60,696 nucleotides of DNA. It comes from an uncultured bacterium. Lineage in GTDB: Bacteria > DRYD01. The notes under the pieces are model-generated. The model made no database searches. It saw only the letters and a program-made list of their open reading frames with translations, and had not been told where the DNA came from. The position numbers were made by a program, and so were the translations under genes. Shown in pieces: positions 17,063-27,362 of this stretch. Position 1 is the first letter of the stretch; each line of letters begins with the position of its first letter. The DNA is taken from contig CAKZQG010000008.1 in the NCBI GenBank assembly GCA_937139605.1, forward strand, positions 1 to 60,696, in the 5' to 3' direction.

Positions 17063-17288
17063 TATTAAGCTAATTATACACCTTGTATCAAGCACAAAAC
17101 CTAAATCTAACCCCCTCAACAACTCTTTAAAAAGTTTCTTTAATACTCCTCCTTTACGAGCTCCTCATTTGTTGCATTGTTAAAGTTTTATATCTTTAGT
17201 CTTTTTAACTTTGATATCTTTCTATATCCTAATACACTTTTTAATAGTTTTTACCAAATTTTTCAATTCTCCCTTAAAATAATAAAAA

Positions 17289-18941
17289 CTATTCATTTAT
17301 TATAGGTAATTTTTTTATATATTCATAAAAATCAAAATCAACATTTAAATCTATTTCCTTATCCCTTAAATTAGTGAAAATTAAAGAAATAAGAATATTA
17401 AATAAATTAATAAATGACGGATTAGTTTTTAATTTTTCATTTAAAAACTCAACAACAAATTTAAGTTTTTCAGGATACTTAATAATAAAATTACTTAGAT
17501 TATTTAAAACATAAACATAATTCCCTAAAATTAAATTAATAATAAAGATAACTTCTAAATCATTCAAATCAGATAAATTAACTTTATTTAAAAAGATAAT
17601 CTCTTTAGTTAATTTTTTTATATTTTCAAAATCATTATAGTATATAAAAAACTTTAAAGTAAGTAATAATAAATTTTTATTTAAAGCTATCTCATTATAA
17701 AGTTTATCAAAAAAATAATAAACTAATTCTTTATATTCATATAAATTAGTTTTATTTAATAAATCTTGAAATACATTTAAAATTTTATCTTTAATAGGCT
17801 CTATATCAATAGATCTATAATTATTTAAAATAATAGAAAAAACCAATTCATTTAATTTTAAATTTAAAATAGAATTATTAAGTAAAATTTTTTGATCTTC
17901 TGAATTTAAAAATAGTAATATTTCCTTAATTAAACTATACCCTAAATCGGGATTACTAAATTTATTTAAATTAGTAATTACATGTTTTGATAAATCATAG
18001 ATATCGATTAAGTTTTTAGATTTTGCTATTTCTAGAATAGAAACGTAATTCTTTATAGCATCCAACTTACTTTTATCATCCAAATTATCTAAATTTTCAA
18101 ATATTTTAGAATAAATTTTTAAAATAAGGTTTAAATTTTTTTTATCTTCTGCTAATAATTTAATAGAAGGTAAAATAGTAATAATTTTTGAAATAATTTT
18201 AGTTAAATTATCTGCTTTAGTAATAGCTTTATCAATAACTCCCAAAGCTTCAGCCCATATAACATTAAACTCATTCTGAATTAATAAATTAACTAACATC
18301 TCAACTATCTTTTCTATCTTTTCTTTTTTATTTAATAAAACACTATATCTATCTACAATCCAAACAACTTTGTAATATTTTATCGCTTTAGATAAAACAT
18401 ATTCTAATTCATCTAATTTAGAATTACTATCTAAATAATTAACTAATTTTTTAACATAATATATTCCTACATTATCCTTAGATAATCTTTCTAAAAATAA
18501 ATCAATTAACTTTTCATAAATTATATTACTTGAATCATTTTTAACAGCTCTAATTATAAAATCATATAATTTATCATAATTTTCTTCTTGATTAAATACT
18601 ATTTCAATATAACTAACTAAATCTTCTCTTTTTAAAGTCCCAATTAAATTATTATTAAAAATAAATAAAAGATAATCATATAATAATTCAGGATCTTTTG
18701 AAAAATTAGAAATATAATTAAGAACAAGCTCATTTATTTTTAACGAGATTTCTTTATCTAAATCATCTCTATTTAATAAAGCAAGAATATATACTTTTAC
18801 AAACGGATTTTTTTTATTTATATGTTCATTAATAATTTCAATAGCTCTTAAGGGGTTCTTAGATAATAATATATTTATATTTATTTCATCTATTAAATCC
18901 TTTTCTAATATATTATTCTCAATATTTTCCATAGTTTTCAT
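17289..18941 (-). CDS. Large alpha-helical solenoid protein, unknown function
   Basis: 550 residues, nearly all predicted helix: runs of about 30-40-residue helical pairs rich in Leu, Ile, Asn and Lys, resembling TPR/HEAT-like solenoids without a clean consensus. No signal peptide, membrane segment or catalytic motif. It begins 23 bp behind the GAPDH gene in the same direction, so the two are probably one transcript; nothing connects their functions. No Shine-Dalgarno is seen before the ATG. It may be a scaffold for protein interactions. Confidence 0.65.
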   Translation of the reverse strand: MKTMENIENNILEKDLIDEININILLSKNPLRAIEIINEHINKKNPFVKVYILALLNRDDLDKEISLKINELVLNYISNFSKDPELLYDYLLFIFNNNLIGTLKREDLVSYIEIVFNQEENYDKLYDFIIRAVKNDSSNIIYEKLIDLFLERLSKDNVGIYYVKKLVNYLDSNSKLDELEYVLSKAIKYYKVVWIVDRYSVLLNKKEKIEKIVEMLVNLLIQNEFNVIWAEALGVIDKAITKADNLTKIISKIITILPSIKLLAEDKKNLNLILKIYSKIFENLDNLDDKSKLDAIKNYVSILEIAKSKNLIDIYDLSKHVITNLNKFSNPDLGYSLIKEILLFLNSEDQKILLNNSILNLKLNELVFSIILNNYRSIDIEPIKDKILNVFQDLLNKTNLYEYKELVYYFFDKLYNEIALNKNLLLLTLKFFIYYNDFENIKKLTKEIIFLNKVNLSDLNDLEVIFIINLILGNYVYVLNNLSNFIIKYPEKLKFVVEFLNEKLKTNPSFINLFNILISLIFTNLRDKEIDLNVDFDFYEYIKKLPIINE

Positions 18942-18964
18942 AAAATTTTAATATAATAATAAAA

Positions 18965-20005
<1,041 letters not shown>

Positions 20006-20201
20006 TTAATTTAATAAGACAAGAACTAGCCCCCTATATTCAACAACACTATTCTATCAAGATTTAAAAAATTAATACTTAATTTTACTTGTTCCTAATA
20101 ATAAAATTAACAAAAAAAAACTAAAATCCTTTTTTATTTTTCTTTTTTAATTTCATAATCTATAAAAAGGAACTAATAATTTTTATCAAAAATTATTCAA
20201 T

Positions 20202-20543
20202 ATGATAATAACATTACTTTTTTTAGCTTATTTTTATATCAATTTACTTATTATAAACTATTTTAATTTTTTATATAATTTTAATTTTATGTTATTAATT
20301 CTCTGTTTCTTTTTAATATTATTTATGATAATTTATCCAAAAATCGATATATACAAAATAATTGGATTTTACATTTTAAGTATTCCTTTAATATTATTTA
20401 AATATTATATTTTTTTAGTTCCATTGTTTCTAATTATAAGTATAATTTTAAAAGTAATAGATGAAAAAACTCTTATTTATCCAATTCTTTTTGTTATTTT
20501 ATACATAATAAGTCTAAATTTAATAAAATTATTAATCCATTAA
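20202..20543 (+). CDS. Small integral membrane protein, unknown
   Basis: 113 residues, almost entirely hydrophobic, with about four membrane helices separated by short Lys/Asp loops (YPKIDIYK, KVIDEKT). No family recognised. There is no convincing Shine-Dalgarno, and the gene is convergent with ubiE. AT-rich DNA favours chance hydrophobic frames (Phe, Ile, Leu, Asn codons), so it could be spurious; the length and clean helix-loop pattern favour a gene. Confidence 0.4.
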   Translation: MIITLLFLAYFYINLLIINYFNFLYNFNFMLLILCFFLILFMIIYPKIDIYKIIGFYILSIPLILFKYYIFLVPLFLIISIILKVIDEKTLIYPILFVILYIISLNLIKLLIH

Positions 20544-20565
20544 AGTCATTATTTTTTTAATTAAA

Positions 20566-21285
20566 TTATTTTTTGGCTATATGGACACTAGCCATCCCAA
20601 ACATTAAATTATTATATTCTACTTCTTTAAAACCTACATCTAACAATATATTTTTAAATTCTACAAAGCCAGGAAATTTCATTATAGTTCTAAAATATTC
20701 TTTATTATAATGACTAAAAAACAAACTCCCTAAAATTATTATTATAAAATATAAATAAGAATAGTATAAAAATTTTATAACAGGATTAGAAGGCTGAGAA
20801 GTTTCCAAATTAACATAATAATTACAGGTTCTCAAGATTTCTTTTAAATAAGTTTGGAATGGTTTTTCTCCCTCAAATAAACTCCTTGCTCCAAAAGACA
20901 TCGTAGCTAATGAAATAACATTATCCTTTAAAGGCAATTTCGAAATATCTGCAATCACAGGAATTATATTATTATATCCATATTTTTTATACTTTTCTAT
21001 TAATTTTTTTAACATACCGTATGAAATATCTATTGCTATTATAATATCTTCTTTATTATTAATTTTTTGATTTAATTTTATTGCAATATCTCCAGTTCCA
21101 CTACATAAATCCAAAATATAAATCTTTTTTTTAATCTGATTTTTAATAATATTATAAACTTTAAAAGCATGTTTAATTAATTGATTTCTCCAATATATAG
21201 TAACTCCAAAGCTCATCATATAACTAACTAAATCATAAATATTAGACATCTTATCAAAAGATAAAGCTATATCTTTTAAATTCAT
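20566..21285 (-). CDS. ubiE: Demethylmenaquinone/ubiquinone-type methyltransferase (UbiE/MenG family)
   Basis: 239 residues from MNLKDIALSFDKMSNIYD. SAM-binding motif I reads ILDLCSGTGDIAIKL, motif II IIAIDISYGMLKK and the family motif LPLKDNVISLATMSFGARSL. It methylates the quinone ring in the last steps of menaquinone synthesis, or a related quinone. The frame is open further upstream, but the ATG at 21285 is preceded by GGAAGGGG and matches the family length. The C-terminal YFRTIMKFPGF and the closing MFGMASVHIAKK fit the family. It is divergent from the HD-GYP gene. Confidence 0.88.
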   Translation of the reverse strand: MNLKDIALSFDKMSNIYDLVSYMMSFGVTIYWRNQLIKHAFKVYNIIKNQIKKKIYILDLCSGTGDIAIKLNQKINNKEDIIIAIDISYGMLKKLIEKYKKYGYNNIIPVIADISKLPLKDNVISLATMSFGARSLFEGEKPFQTYLKEILRTCNYYVNLETSQPSNPVIKFLYYSYLYFIIIILGSLFFSHYNKEYFRTIMKFPGFVEFKNILLDVGFKEVEYNNLMFGMASVHIAKK

Positions 21286-21397
21286 AAATACTACCCCTTC
21301 CTTTCTTGCTTTTATAATTCTACAAAATAAATTTTTCTCCTTAAATAAATCCCATAAAAAATTTTGTAAAAAAGTTGTTAATTTTTTAAAAAAATAC

Positions 21398-21425
21398 TTG
21401 ACAAAAAAGAAAAAATAATTATAAT
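21398..21425 (+). promoter_or_regulatory. Sigma-70-like promoter of the HD-GYP gene
   Basis: TTGACA (21398-21403), a 16-base spacer and TATAAT (21420-21425) match consensus exactly. A second TATAAT follows at 21426-21431. Transcription would start near 21432, giving an 85-nt leader that contains the G12 tract and a 9-codon upstream reading frame. Confidence 0.7.
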
Positions 21426-21468
21426 TATAATGATTAAATATAATTAGTTTAATTATACCGTTGTAATC

Positions 21469-21480
21469 GGGGGGGGGGGG
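21469..21480 (+). repeat. Homopolymer of 12 G in the HD-GYP leader
   Basis: Twelve consecutive G lie between the promoter and the start codon of the HD-GYP gene, in DNA that is otherwise extremely AT-rich. Such tracts mutate by slippage and underlie phase variation in other bacteria. Here it is not in the main reading frame, so length changes would act on transcription, mRNA structure or upstream-frame initiation. Confidence 0.85.
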
Positions 21481-21510
21481 ATGACAGGGAGAAAAAGAAG
21501 AAAGGAGTGA
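21481..21510 (+). CDS. Possible 9-residue upstream peptide (MTGRKRRKE)
   Basis: An ATG immediately follows the G12 tract and opens nine codons, basic in composition. They end at a TGA that overlaps the Shine-Dalgarno (AAAGGAGTGA) of the HD-GYP gene eight bases before its ATG. The layout would allow translational coupling. It may be chance. Confidence 0.25.
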   Translation: MTGRKRRKE

Positions 21511-21517
21511 TAATACT

Positions 21518-22627
21518 ATGGAAACTAAACAACTAATCCTAAATAATCTTAACATCACAATCCAAACCGAAAACAAAAATTTATTAGAAAATATAGAAAA
21601 TATTCTAAAAAAACCAGAAATACTACAACTAATATCCAAAATAAATCAAACTATTGAAAAAAATAACAATATTCAAAATCTTGAAAATATAAAAAATAAT
21701 ATATCAGTAAATAAAATTATACTTAAGGAGTTATCAAATAAAACTATAATAAAAGATAATACTTTCATTTTATCAGATTCAATTTTTAGTTCAAATTTAA
21801 CCCAAACAATTGTAGGAATAATAGAAAAAGAAGAACTACAATCTGAGTTCTTTAAAAATCTAATATCACAAGATACCCTTTTTGATTTTATAATATGTTA
21901 TACTAAAGAAGATATAAATAGCTTATATTATCAAATATTTTCATTTTTTTATAATCTATTATTCTCCTTAAAAAATAACCAACAAAAGTATATAGAGAAA
22001 TTAATAAAAGATATAATAAATTTAAAGATAGAAAATGAAGAACTATTAGATGAAATAATATACAGATTATCATTAGCAGCAGAATATAAAGATGAATACA
22101 CAGGAACACATATAAAAAGAATTTCAATGTATTGTAATTTAATAGCAAAGGAATTAAAATTAGATAAAGATTTTATAAAGAAAATAACATTAGCTTCACC
22201 TTTACATGATGTAGGAAAAATAGGGATCCCAGATAATATTTTACTAAAACCTGGAAAACTAACAAAAGAAGAATTTGAAATAATGAAAACACACACCTTA
22301 ATAGGAGCTAAAATATTAGATAATTCTAAACAAGATTTAATAAAATTTGCCAAAGAAATTGCTTTATATCATCACGAAAAATATAATGGTAATGGATATC
22401 CGTATAATTTAAAAGGAGAAGAAATCCCATTAAGTGCAAGGATAGTAGCAATAGCAGATGTATTTGATGCCTTAACAAGTAAAAGACCATATAAAGACCC
22501 CTACCCCATCCCAGATACCATTAACATAATAAAACAAGAAGCCAACCAACATTTTGATCCCGAAATAACCAATATATTTCTTAAAAATATTAAAGACATA
22601 GTAGAAATAAGATACCTTTTAGCCTAA
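21518..22627 (+). CDS. HD-GYP domain protein (cyclic di-GMP phosphodiesterase)
   Basis: 369 residues. The C-terminal half (about 185-369) is an HD-GYP domain: GTHIKRI, SPLHDVGKIGIPDNILLKPG, HTLIGAKIL, YHHEKYNGNGYP and ADVFDALTSKRPYK. All metal and substrate residues look intact, so cyclic di-GMP hydrolysis is expected. The N-terminal half is an Asn/Ile-rich region of about 180 residues without a recognisable sensor consensus. No membrane segment. Clear promoter and AAAGGAGTGA ribosome site. The G12 tract in the leader could make expression switchable. The phosphodiesterase may tie to the flagellar and pilus genes in this window. Confidence 0.92.
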   Translation: METKQLILNNLNITIQTENKNLLENIENILKKPEILQLISKINQTIEKNNNIQNLENIKNNISVNKIILKELSNKTIIKDNTFILSDSIFSSNLTQTIVGIIEKEELQSEFFKNLISQDTLFDFIICYTKEDINSLYYQIFSFFYNLLFSLKNNQQKYIEKLIKDIINLKIENEELLDEIIYRLSLAAEYKDEYTGTHIKRISMYCNLIAKELKLDKDFIKKITLASPLHDVGKIGIPDNILLKPGKLTKEEFEIMKTHTLIGAKILDNSKQDLIKFAKEIALYHHEKYNGNGYPYNLKGEEIPLSARIVAIADVFDALTSKRPYKDPYPIPDTINIIKQEANQHFDPEITNIFLKNIKDIVEIRYLLA

Positions 22628-22839
22628 AAATACTAATTTATCACAAAACCATATGATTTTTAATATATACTAATATAATTTAAAAAGGTAAATCAAAAAA
22701 AATATCTAATTACTAAAAAATAGAGTATAAAAAATTAATATAAACTTAAAATAATTAAAAACCTTACCTTAAATAATAATTTAAGTAAAATTTTATATAA
22801 TAAGGTTATATTTTAGATTATAAGGGAAGGATTAAAAAA

Positions 22840-24141
22840 ATGAAAGAAACTATTTTTAAACAATTAAATGATAAAGTAGATCATAACATAGAGAGATCAA
22901 AAGAACTATATAATGAAGCACTAAATCACTTAGTAGGTGGAGTCAATAGTCCTGCAAGATCATTTAATAAAGTTAATTACCATCCGATTTACTTTAAACA
23001 GGGTAAAGGAGCTATTATAATTGATGAAGATAATAACAGTTATATAGACTATGTTCTAGCCTGGGGAACTTTAATCTTAGGACATTCTGATGAATACATT
23101 GTTAATGAATTAAAAAAGCAATTAGAAATAGGGATACATTTTGGTGCTTGCCATTACTATGAAATAGAATTTGCTAAATTAGTAAAAGAAGCTTTTAAAA
23201 ATATAGAAAAACTAAGGGTAGTAAATAGTGGAACTGAAGCAGTTTTATCAGCCATAAGACTCGCTAAAAACTATACCCAAAGAAATAAAATACTAAAATT
23301 CGAAGGGAACTACCATGGCCATGTAGATTCATTACTAACAAAAGGTGGTTCATCCATTTTAACTCAAGAAATAAATATTAAAGAAAACGAAACAATAGTT
23401 TGCGAATATAATAACAAAAAAGAAGTAGAATTAGCATTTGAAAAATATGGGAAAGAAATTGCTGCAGTTATAGTAGAACCTATTGCAGGAAATATGGGAG
23501 TAGTCAAACCAATTAATGGATTCCTTAAATTCTTAAGAGAAATAACTAAAGAATATAATAGTGTTTTGATATTTGATGAAGTTATAACAGGCTTTAGATT
23601 TTGTTTTGGAGGAATCTCTAATGAATATGATCCAGATATAACAATCTTAGGTAAAATAGTAGGAGGCGGGCTACCTATAGGAGTATATGGAGGAAAATCA
23701 GAAATAATGGATAATTTAGCTCCCTTAGGTCAAACTTTTCAAGCAGGTACATTTTCAGGTAACCCCCTAACAATGCTTAGCGGAATATTAACTCTTAATA
23801 TATTAAAACAAAAAAATTATTCTTACTTAGAGGAATTAGGAGAAATCTTAGAAAATGGTATAAAAACAATTAAAAGTAAATATAATTTAAACATATATTT
23901 TAATAGATATAAATCTATGTGGTCATTATTTTTTACCGACTTAAATGAAATAAAAAATTACAAAGATGTAATAAAAAGTGATACAAAATTATATGGAGAA
24001 TTTTTTAAATACCTTATTAAAAGGGGAGTATATTTGCCACCTTCTCAATTTGAAGCAGCTTTCCTATCCTTTGAACATAATATGTCCTTAATTTCTAAAA
24101 CATTAGATATAATAGAAGAATTCTTTAAAAATTATTTCTGA
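22840..24141 (+). CDS. hemL: Glutamate-1-semialdehyde 2,1-aminomutase
   Basis: 433 residues, usual length. PLP enzyme of the C5 pathway to 5-aminolevulinate. Family motifs: LVGGVNSPARSF at the N-terminus, VNSGTEAVLSAIRLA, NYHGHVDSLL, IFDEVITGFRF and the PLP lysine in ILGKIVGGGLPIG. Upstream GGGAAGGA supports the start. The 212-bp leader has a weak AACCTTA/TAAGGTT pairing around a small CTTAAAT/ATTTAAG hairpin. hemE lies 3.2 kb downstream on the same strand, so part of the haem pathway is grouped loosely here. Confidence 0.96.
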   Translation: MKETIFKQLNDKVDHNIERSKELYNEALNHLVGGVNSPARSFNKVNYHPIYFKQGKGAIIIDEDNNSYIDYVLAWGTLILGHSDEYIVNELKKQLEIGIHFGACHYYEIEFAKLVKEAFKNIEKLRVVNSGTEAVLSAIRLAKNYTQRNKILKFEGNYHGHVDSLLTKGGSSILTQEINIKENETIVCEYNNKKEVELAFEKYGKEIAAVIVEPIAGNMGVVKPINGFLKFLREITKEYNSVLIFDEVITGFRFCFGGISNEYDPDITILGKIVGGGLPIGVYGGKSEIMDNLAPLGQTFQAGTFSGNPLTMLSGILTLNILKQKNYSYLEELGEILENGIKTIKSKYNLNIYFNRYKSMWSLFFTDLNEIKNYKDVIKSDTKLYGEFFKYLIKRGVYLPPSQFEAAFLSFEHNMSLISKTLDIIEEFFKNYF

Positions 24142-24164
24142 TATTTTTATATTAATTTTTAAAA

Positions 24165-25997
24165 ATGTCAAAAAAAAATCGTTTTTCTTTTATAAGTTTA
24201 TTAGGTTTTAGGAATTTTTATTTTAATAACTTAGGGTTAATTATAGCAGATTTTTTGCTAATACTTTTTTCCTTAATGTTTTCCGTATTCTTAAGATTTG
24301 ATTTTACATTTCCTAAGGATTTTTTTATTAATAGATTTTATTATTTTAGTATATATTCTATTTTAATAGTAGTAAGTTTATTAGCTTTTGGGGATTATGA
24401 AGAAAAATGGGAATATGCTTCCTTTAAAGAATATATCAGATTCATTATAGTTTTTAGTGTAGTCAATTTATTTTTTGGATTATTCTTCTTTTTAGCAGGA
24501 GGAGAACTATTACCTAGAACCACTATAATAACATCCTTCTTTATATCTTTATTTCTATTATTTTCAAATAGAGTTATTTTAAGGAGTTTAAAAGAATTTT
24601 CAGAAAATACTAATAAAATTAAAATATTATTAGTTTTAAATGAAAAAAATTTAGATTATCTTGTCAATTTTTTACAAAACTTAAATTACGAAATAGTTGG
24701 ATTAATTTTTGATGATTTTAAAATAAGAGGTAGGATCTTAAAAGGAATCCCCGTTTATTACGATTTTAATATAATCAAAAAATTACCTATTAAAGAAATT
24801 TATATTGATAATGAAATAAATGAAGAAGTTTATCAAAAAGTTATTAACTCTAAAACTTATGATATAGCTATCAAAAAAATAGAAAATATTAACTTTAATA
24901 ATTACATTATCCAGAATATAAGAGTAGAAGATCTAATAATGAGAGAAAAAAGAAATATAGAAGTAGATATATCTAACTATAAAGATAAGATTTATTTAAT
25001 AACAGGAGCAGCTGGAAGTATTGGAAAATCCATAATAAAAGAATTATTAGATCTGAAAGTTTTCAAAATCATAGGAATAGACATATCTGAAGAAGGGATT
25101 CATAATTTAATTTTAGAAACTGAATATTATGACAATACTCAAAAACAATTTGTTTTAATTGATATAAACGATATTAATATAAAAGAATATATAAAAGAAA
25201 GTAACGTAATATTCCATTGTGCTGCAAAAAAACACTTACCATTAGTAGAAGAAAATAAATATATGGCATTTAAAACCAATATTTTAGGAACCTTAAATAT
25301 CTTAGAAAATTTTAGGTTATTAAGAAAAGATAGTAAATTTGTTTTTATATCAACAGATAAAGCAGTTAATCCTACTAGTTTTATGGGATTAACTAAAAGG
25401 ATTGGAGAGATCCTAACGTTATATTATTCCATAATAGATAGCAATAATAGTTATATAGTAATAAGGTTTGGGAATGTTTTTGGTAGCTCGGGAAGCTTAA
25501 TTCCAACTGTTATTAAACAAATAAATATGTATAATAAAGTAAAAGTTACAGATATAAATGTTAGGAGATATTTTATGCTTCCTAATGAAGCTGCAAAATT
25601 AATTATCTTTTCTCTAATAAACGCTAATTCTTCAGATATAGTGGTATTAGATATGGGGGAAAGTATAAATATCTATGAATTAATCAAAAAAATTATCAAT
25701 CTTCTTAATTATAATAAAAATATCCCGATCGAAATAATTGGTTTAAGAAAGGGAGAAAAACTTAACGAAGAGTTATTTTATAATTACGAAACAATTAAAG
25801 AAAAAAAACAATATATATTCATTATAGATCATAATCTCGAAATAAAAGAAAATTTAAATAAAATTCAGGATTTCATTAATTTTATAAAAAATTATGATGT
25901 AAATCTAAGTAATATAAACGATTTAGAAAAAACTTTATGGGATTTTATTAAAGAATTAGAGTCAAATAAGGGTTTAAAAAACGAGGTGATTTTATGA
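24165..25997 (+). CDS. Membrane-bound nucleotide-sugar 4,6-dehydratase (CapD/WbpM type)
   Basis: 610 residues. Four or five N-terminal membrane helices, then a CoA-binding-like Rossmann region, then the extended SDR dehydratase domain: TGAAGSIGKS for NAD, VIFHCAAKKHLP, STDKAVNPTSFMGLTKR and RFGNVFGSSGSLIP. The catalytic Tyr of SDR enzymes is replaced by Met (SFMGLTK), as in the large membrane WbpM class. It should convert UDP-GlcNAc to the 4-keto-6-deoxy sugar for surface polysaccharide or protein glycan. Its last four bases overlap arsC (ATGA). Confidence 0.9.
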   Translation: MSKKNRFSFISLLGFRNFYFNNLGLIIADFLLILFSLMFSVFLRFDFTFPKDFFINRFYYFSIYSILIVVSLLAFGDYEEKWEYASFKEYIRFIIVFSVVNLFFGLFFFLAGGELLPRTTIITSFFISLFLLFSNRVILRSLKEFSENTNKIKILLVLNEKNLDYLVNFLQNLNYEIVGLIFDDFKIRGRILKGIPVYYDFNIIKKLPIKEIYIDNEINEEVYQKVINSKTYDIAIKKIENINFNNYIIQNIRVEDLIMREKRNIEVDISNYKDKIYLITGAAGSIGKSIIKELLDLKVFKIIGIDISEEGIHNLILETEYYDNTQKQFVLIDINDINIKEYIKESNVIFHCAAKKHLPLVEENKYMAFKTNILGTLNILENFRLLRKDSKFVFISTDKAVNPTSFMGLTKRIGEILTLYYSIIDSNNSYIVIRFGNVFGSSGSLIPTVIKQINMYNKVKVTDINVRRYFMLPNEAAKLIIFSLINANSSDIVVLDMGESINIYELIKKIINLLNYNKNIPIEIIGLRKGEKLNEELFYNYETIKEKKQYIFIIDHNLEIKENLNKIQDFINFIKNYDVNLSNINDLEKTLWDFIKELESNKGLKNEVIL

Positions 25998-26410
25998 AAA
26001 TAGCTTTCATATGTACAGGTAATTCTGCAAGAAGCCAGATAGCAGAAGCACTTGCTAAAAAAATAGCTAAAGATCTTAATTTAAATGATATAGAAATATA
26101 CTCTGCCGGTACTAAACCCACTGGATATGTTAATTCAATGGCTATTAGAATCTTAGAAGAAAATAATATACCTTATGAAAATCTATATTCTAAATCCATA
26201 AATGAGATTCCATATGATGATTGCGATATAATAATAACAGTGTGTGATAGTGCTGCTAAAGAATGCCCCATTGTTAAAGGTAAAATAGTTTTAAATTGGG
26301 CTTTAATTGATCCATTTTCTTATGAGCAATTCTATTTTATTTATCAAAAATTATATGAAAATATATATGAACTTCTAACAAAAATAAAAAACAAAGAAGT
26401 AATAAAATAA
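25994..26410 (+). CDS. arsC: Thioredoxin-coupled arsenate reductase / low-molecular-weight phosphatase family
   Basis: 138 residues. P-loop C7-TGNSA-R13-S at the N-terminus and a second redox pair C84-x6-C91 (VCDSAAKEC), the three-cysteine arrangement of thioredoxin-dependent ArsC. The Asp-Pro loop (LIDP) supplies the general acid. It reduces arsenate to arsenite; no arsB, arsR or arsM adjoins. It overlaps the upstream dehydratase by 4 bp, so a tyrosine-phosphatase role in polysaccharide control is an alternative, but the extra cysteines favour arsenate reductase. A thioredoxin gene lies at 31295. Confidence 0.86.
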   Translation: MKIAFICTGNSARSQIAEALAKKIAKDLNLNDIEIYSAGTKPTGYVNSMAIRILEENNIPYENLYSKSINEIPYDDCDIIITVCDSAAKECPIVKGKIVLNWALIDPFSYEQFYFIYQKLYENIYELLTKIKNKEVIK

Positions 26411-26419
26411 TTTAAAGTT

Positions 26420-27340
26420 ATGGATATAATAGTAGAGAGTGTGCCTAATATAAGTGAAGGCAGAAATAAAGAACTAATTAACACAATTGCTAATGTAATA
26501 GAAAAGAGTGGGGTTAATTTATTAGATATACATTTTGATTGGGATCATAATAGAAGTGTCTTTACTTTTATAGGACAAACAGATAAAATTTTCAATACTA
26601 TTTTTAATATTACAGAATTTATTTATGATAAGATTGATTTAACTAAACACAAGGGGGTACATCCAAGAAGCGGTGCTATAGATGTCATACCATTTATTCC
26701 TGTTAAAAACATTTCTTATCAAGATTTAACAGTGTTAGTTAATGAATTTGGATATAAATTTTTTGAAAGATTTAATATTCCCGTATATTTTTATGGATTT
26801 AATGCAACTAAAACTAATAGAATTAAAATGAATAAAATAAGAAACTTAAATTTTGAAAAACTAAAAGAATTACTTAAAAATAATAATATTGATAACGATT
26901 TAAAACCAGATATATATAAAGATAAATTAATTCATGAGAAATTAGGGGTTTGTTTTATAGGAGTAAGAAAACCTTTACTAGCTTTTAATGTTAATTACCT
27001 AAATACATATCAAAATGAAAATATAGAAAAAAAATTAAATGAGATAGCAAAAAAAATACGGGAAAGCAGTAATGGGATAAAAAATGTTCAAGCTAAAGTA
27101 TTCTTTTTAGAATCTAAAAACTTATTTCAATTATCCTTAAATATCTTAGATGCTCTAAATACAGATTTCTATTTTATTTTTAACAAAATCCAAGAATATT
27201 CCAATAAATTTAATTTGAAAATAGCAAATACAGAAATAGTTGGATTAATTCCATCAAAAACCGTTGAAAATATTGTTAATAATTATTTAATAAATAGTAA
27301 TTTCGGATTTAAAAAAATTATAGAATTTCAAGTAGAGTAA
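26420..27340 (+). CDS. ftcD: Glutamate formimidoyltransferase
   Basis: 306 residues, the length of single-domain formiminotransferases. Signatures: VESVPNISEGRNKE, DIHFDWDHNRSVFTFIG, HKGVHPRSGAIDVIPFIP and GVRKPLLAFNVN. It moves the formimino group of formiminoglutamate (histidine breakdown) to tetrahydrofolate. No hut gene or cyclodeaminase is near. No good Shine-Dalgarno; it begins 9 bp after arsC and may depend on coupling. A role in one-carbon supply rather than histidine use is possible. Confidence 0.92.
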   Translation: MDIIVESVPNISEGRNKELINTIANVIEKSGVNLLDIHFDWDHNRSVFTFIGQTDKIFNTIFNITEFIYDKIDLTKHKGVHPRSGAIDVIPFIPVKNISYQDLTVLVNEFGYKFFERFNIPVYFYGFNATKTNRIKMNKIRNLNFEKLKELLKNNNIDNDLKPDIYKDKLIHEKLGVCFIGVRKPLLAFNVNYLNTYQNENIEKKLNEIAKKIRESSNGIKNVQAKVFFLESKNLFQLSLNILDALNTDFYFIFNKIQEYSNKFNLKIANTEIVGLIPSKTVENIVNNYLINSNFGFKKIIEFQVE

Positions 27341-27362
27341 ATATTATTGAAATAATCATTTT

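Larger units (their letters stand above)
16961..17288. other. 328-bp non-coding stretch upstream of nuoC
   Basis: No intact gene. It holds the hairpin 16977-17004 and the pseudoknot-shaped element 17005-17062, and is less AT-rich than its surroundings. ATACACTTTT occurs twice in direct orientation (16994-17003 and 17232-17241) and once inverted (16978-16987), bracketing about 230 bp. A minus-strand open stretch from about 17160 to about 16975 (including LDTRCIISLIPPADYR) has no start and no recognised family. It could be a long structured leader or a relic of a small element. Confidence 0.45.

Noticed and set aside
21286-21639. N-terminal extension of the UbiE frame through the G12/C12 tract
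   Set aside because: The extension overlaps the HD-GYP gene and its promoter, has no family similarity (HPPPP, Phe-rich), and the ATG at 21285 has a good ribosome-binding site and gives the family length.
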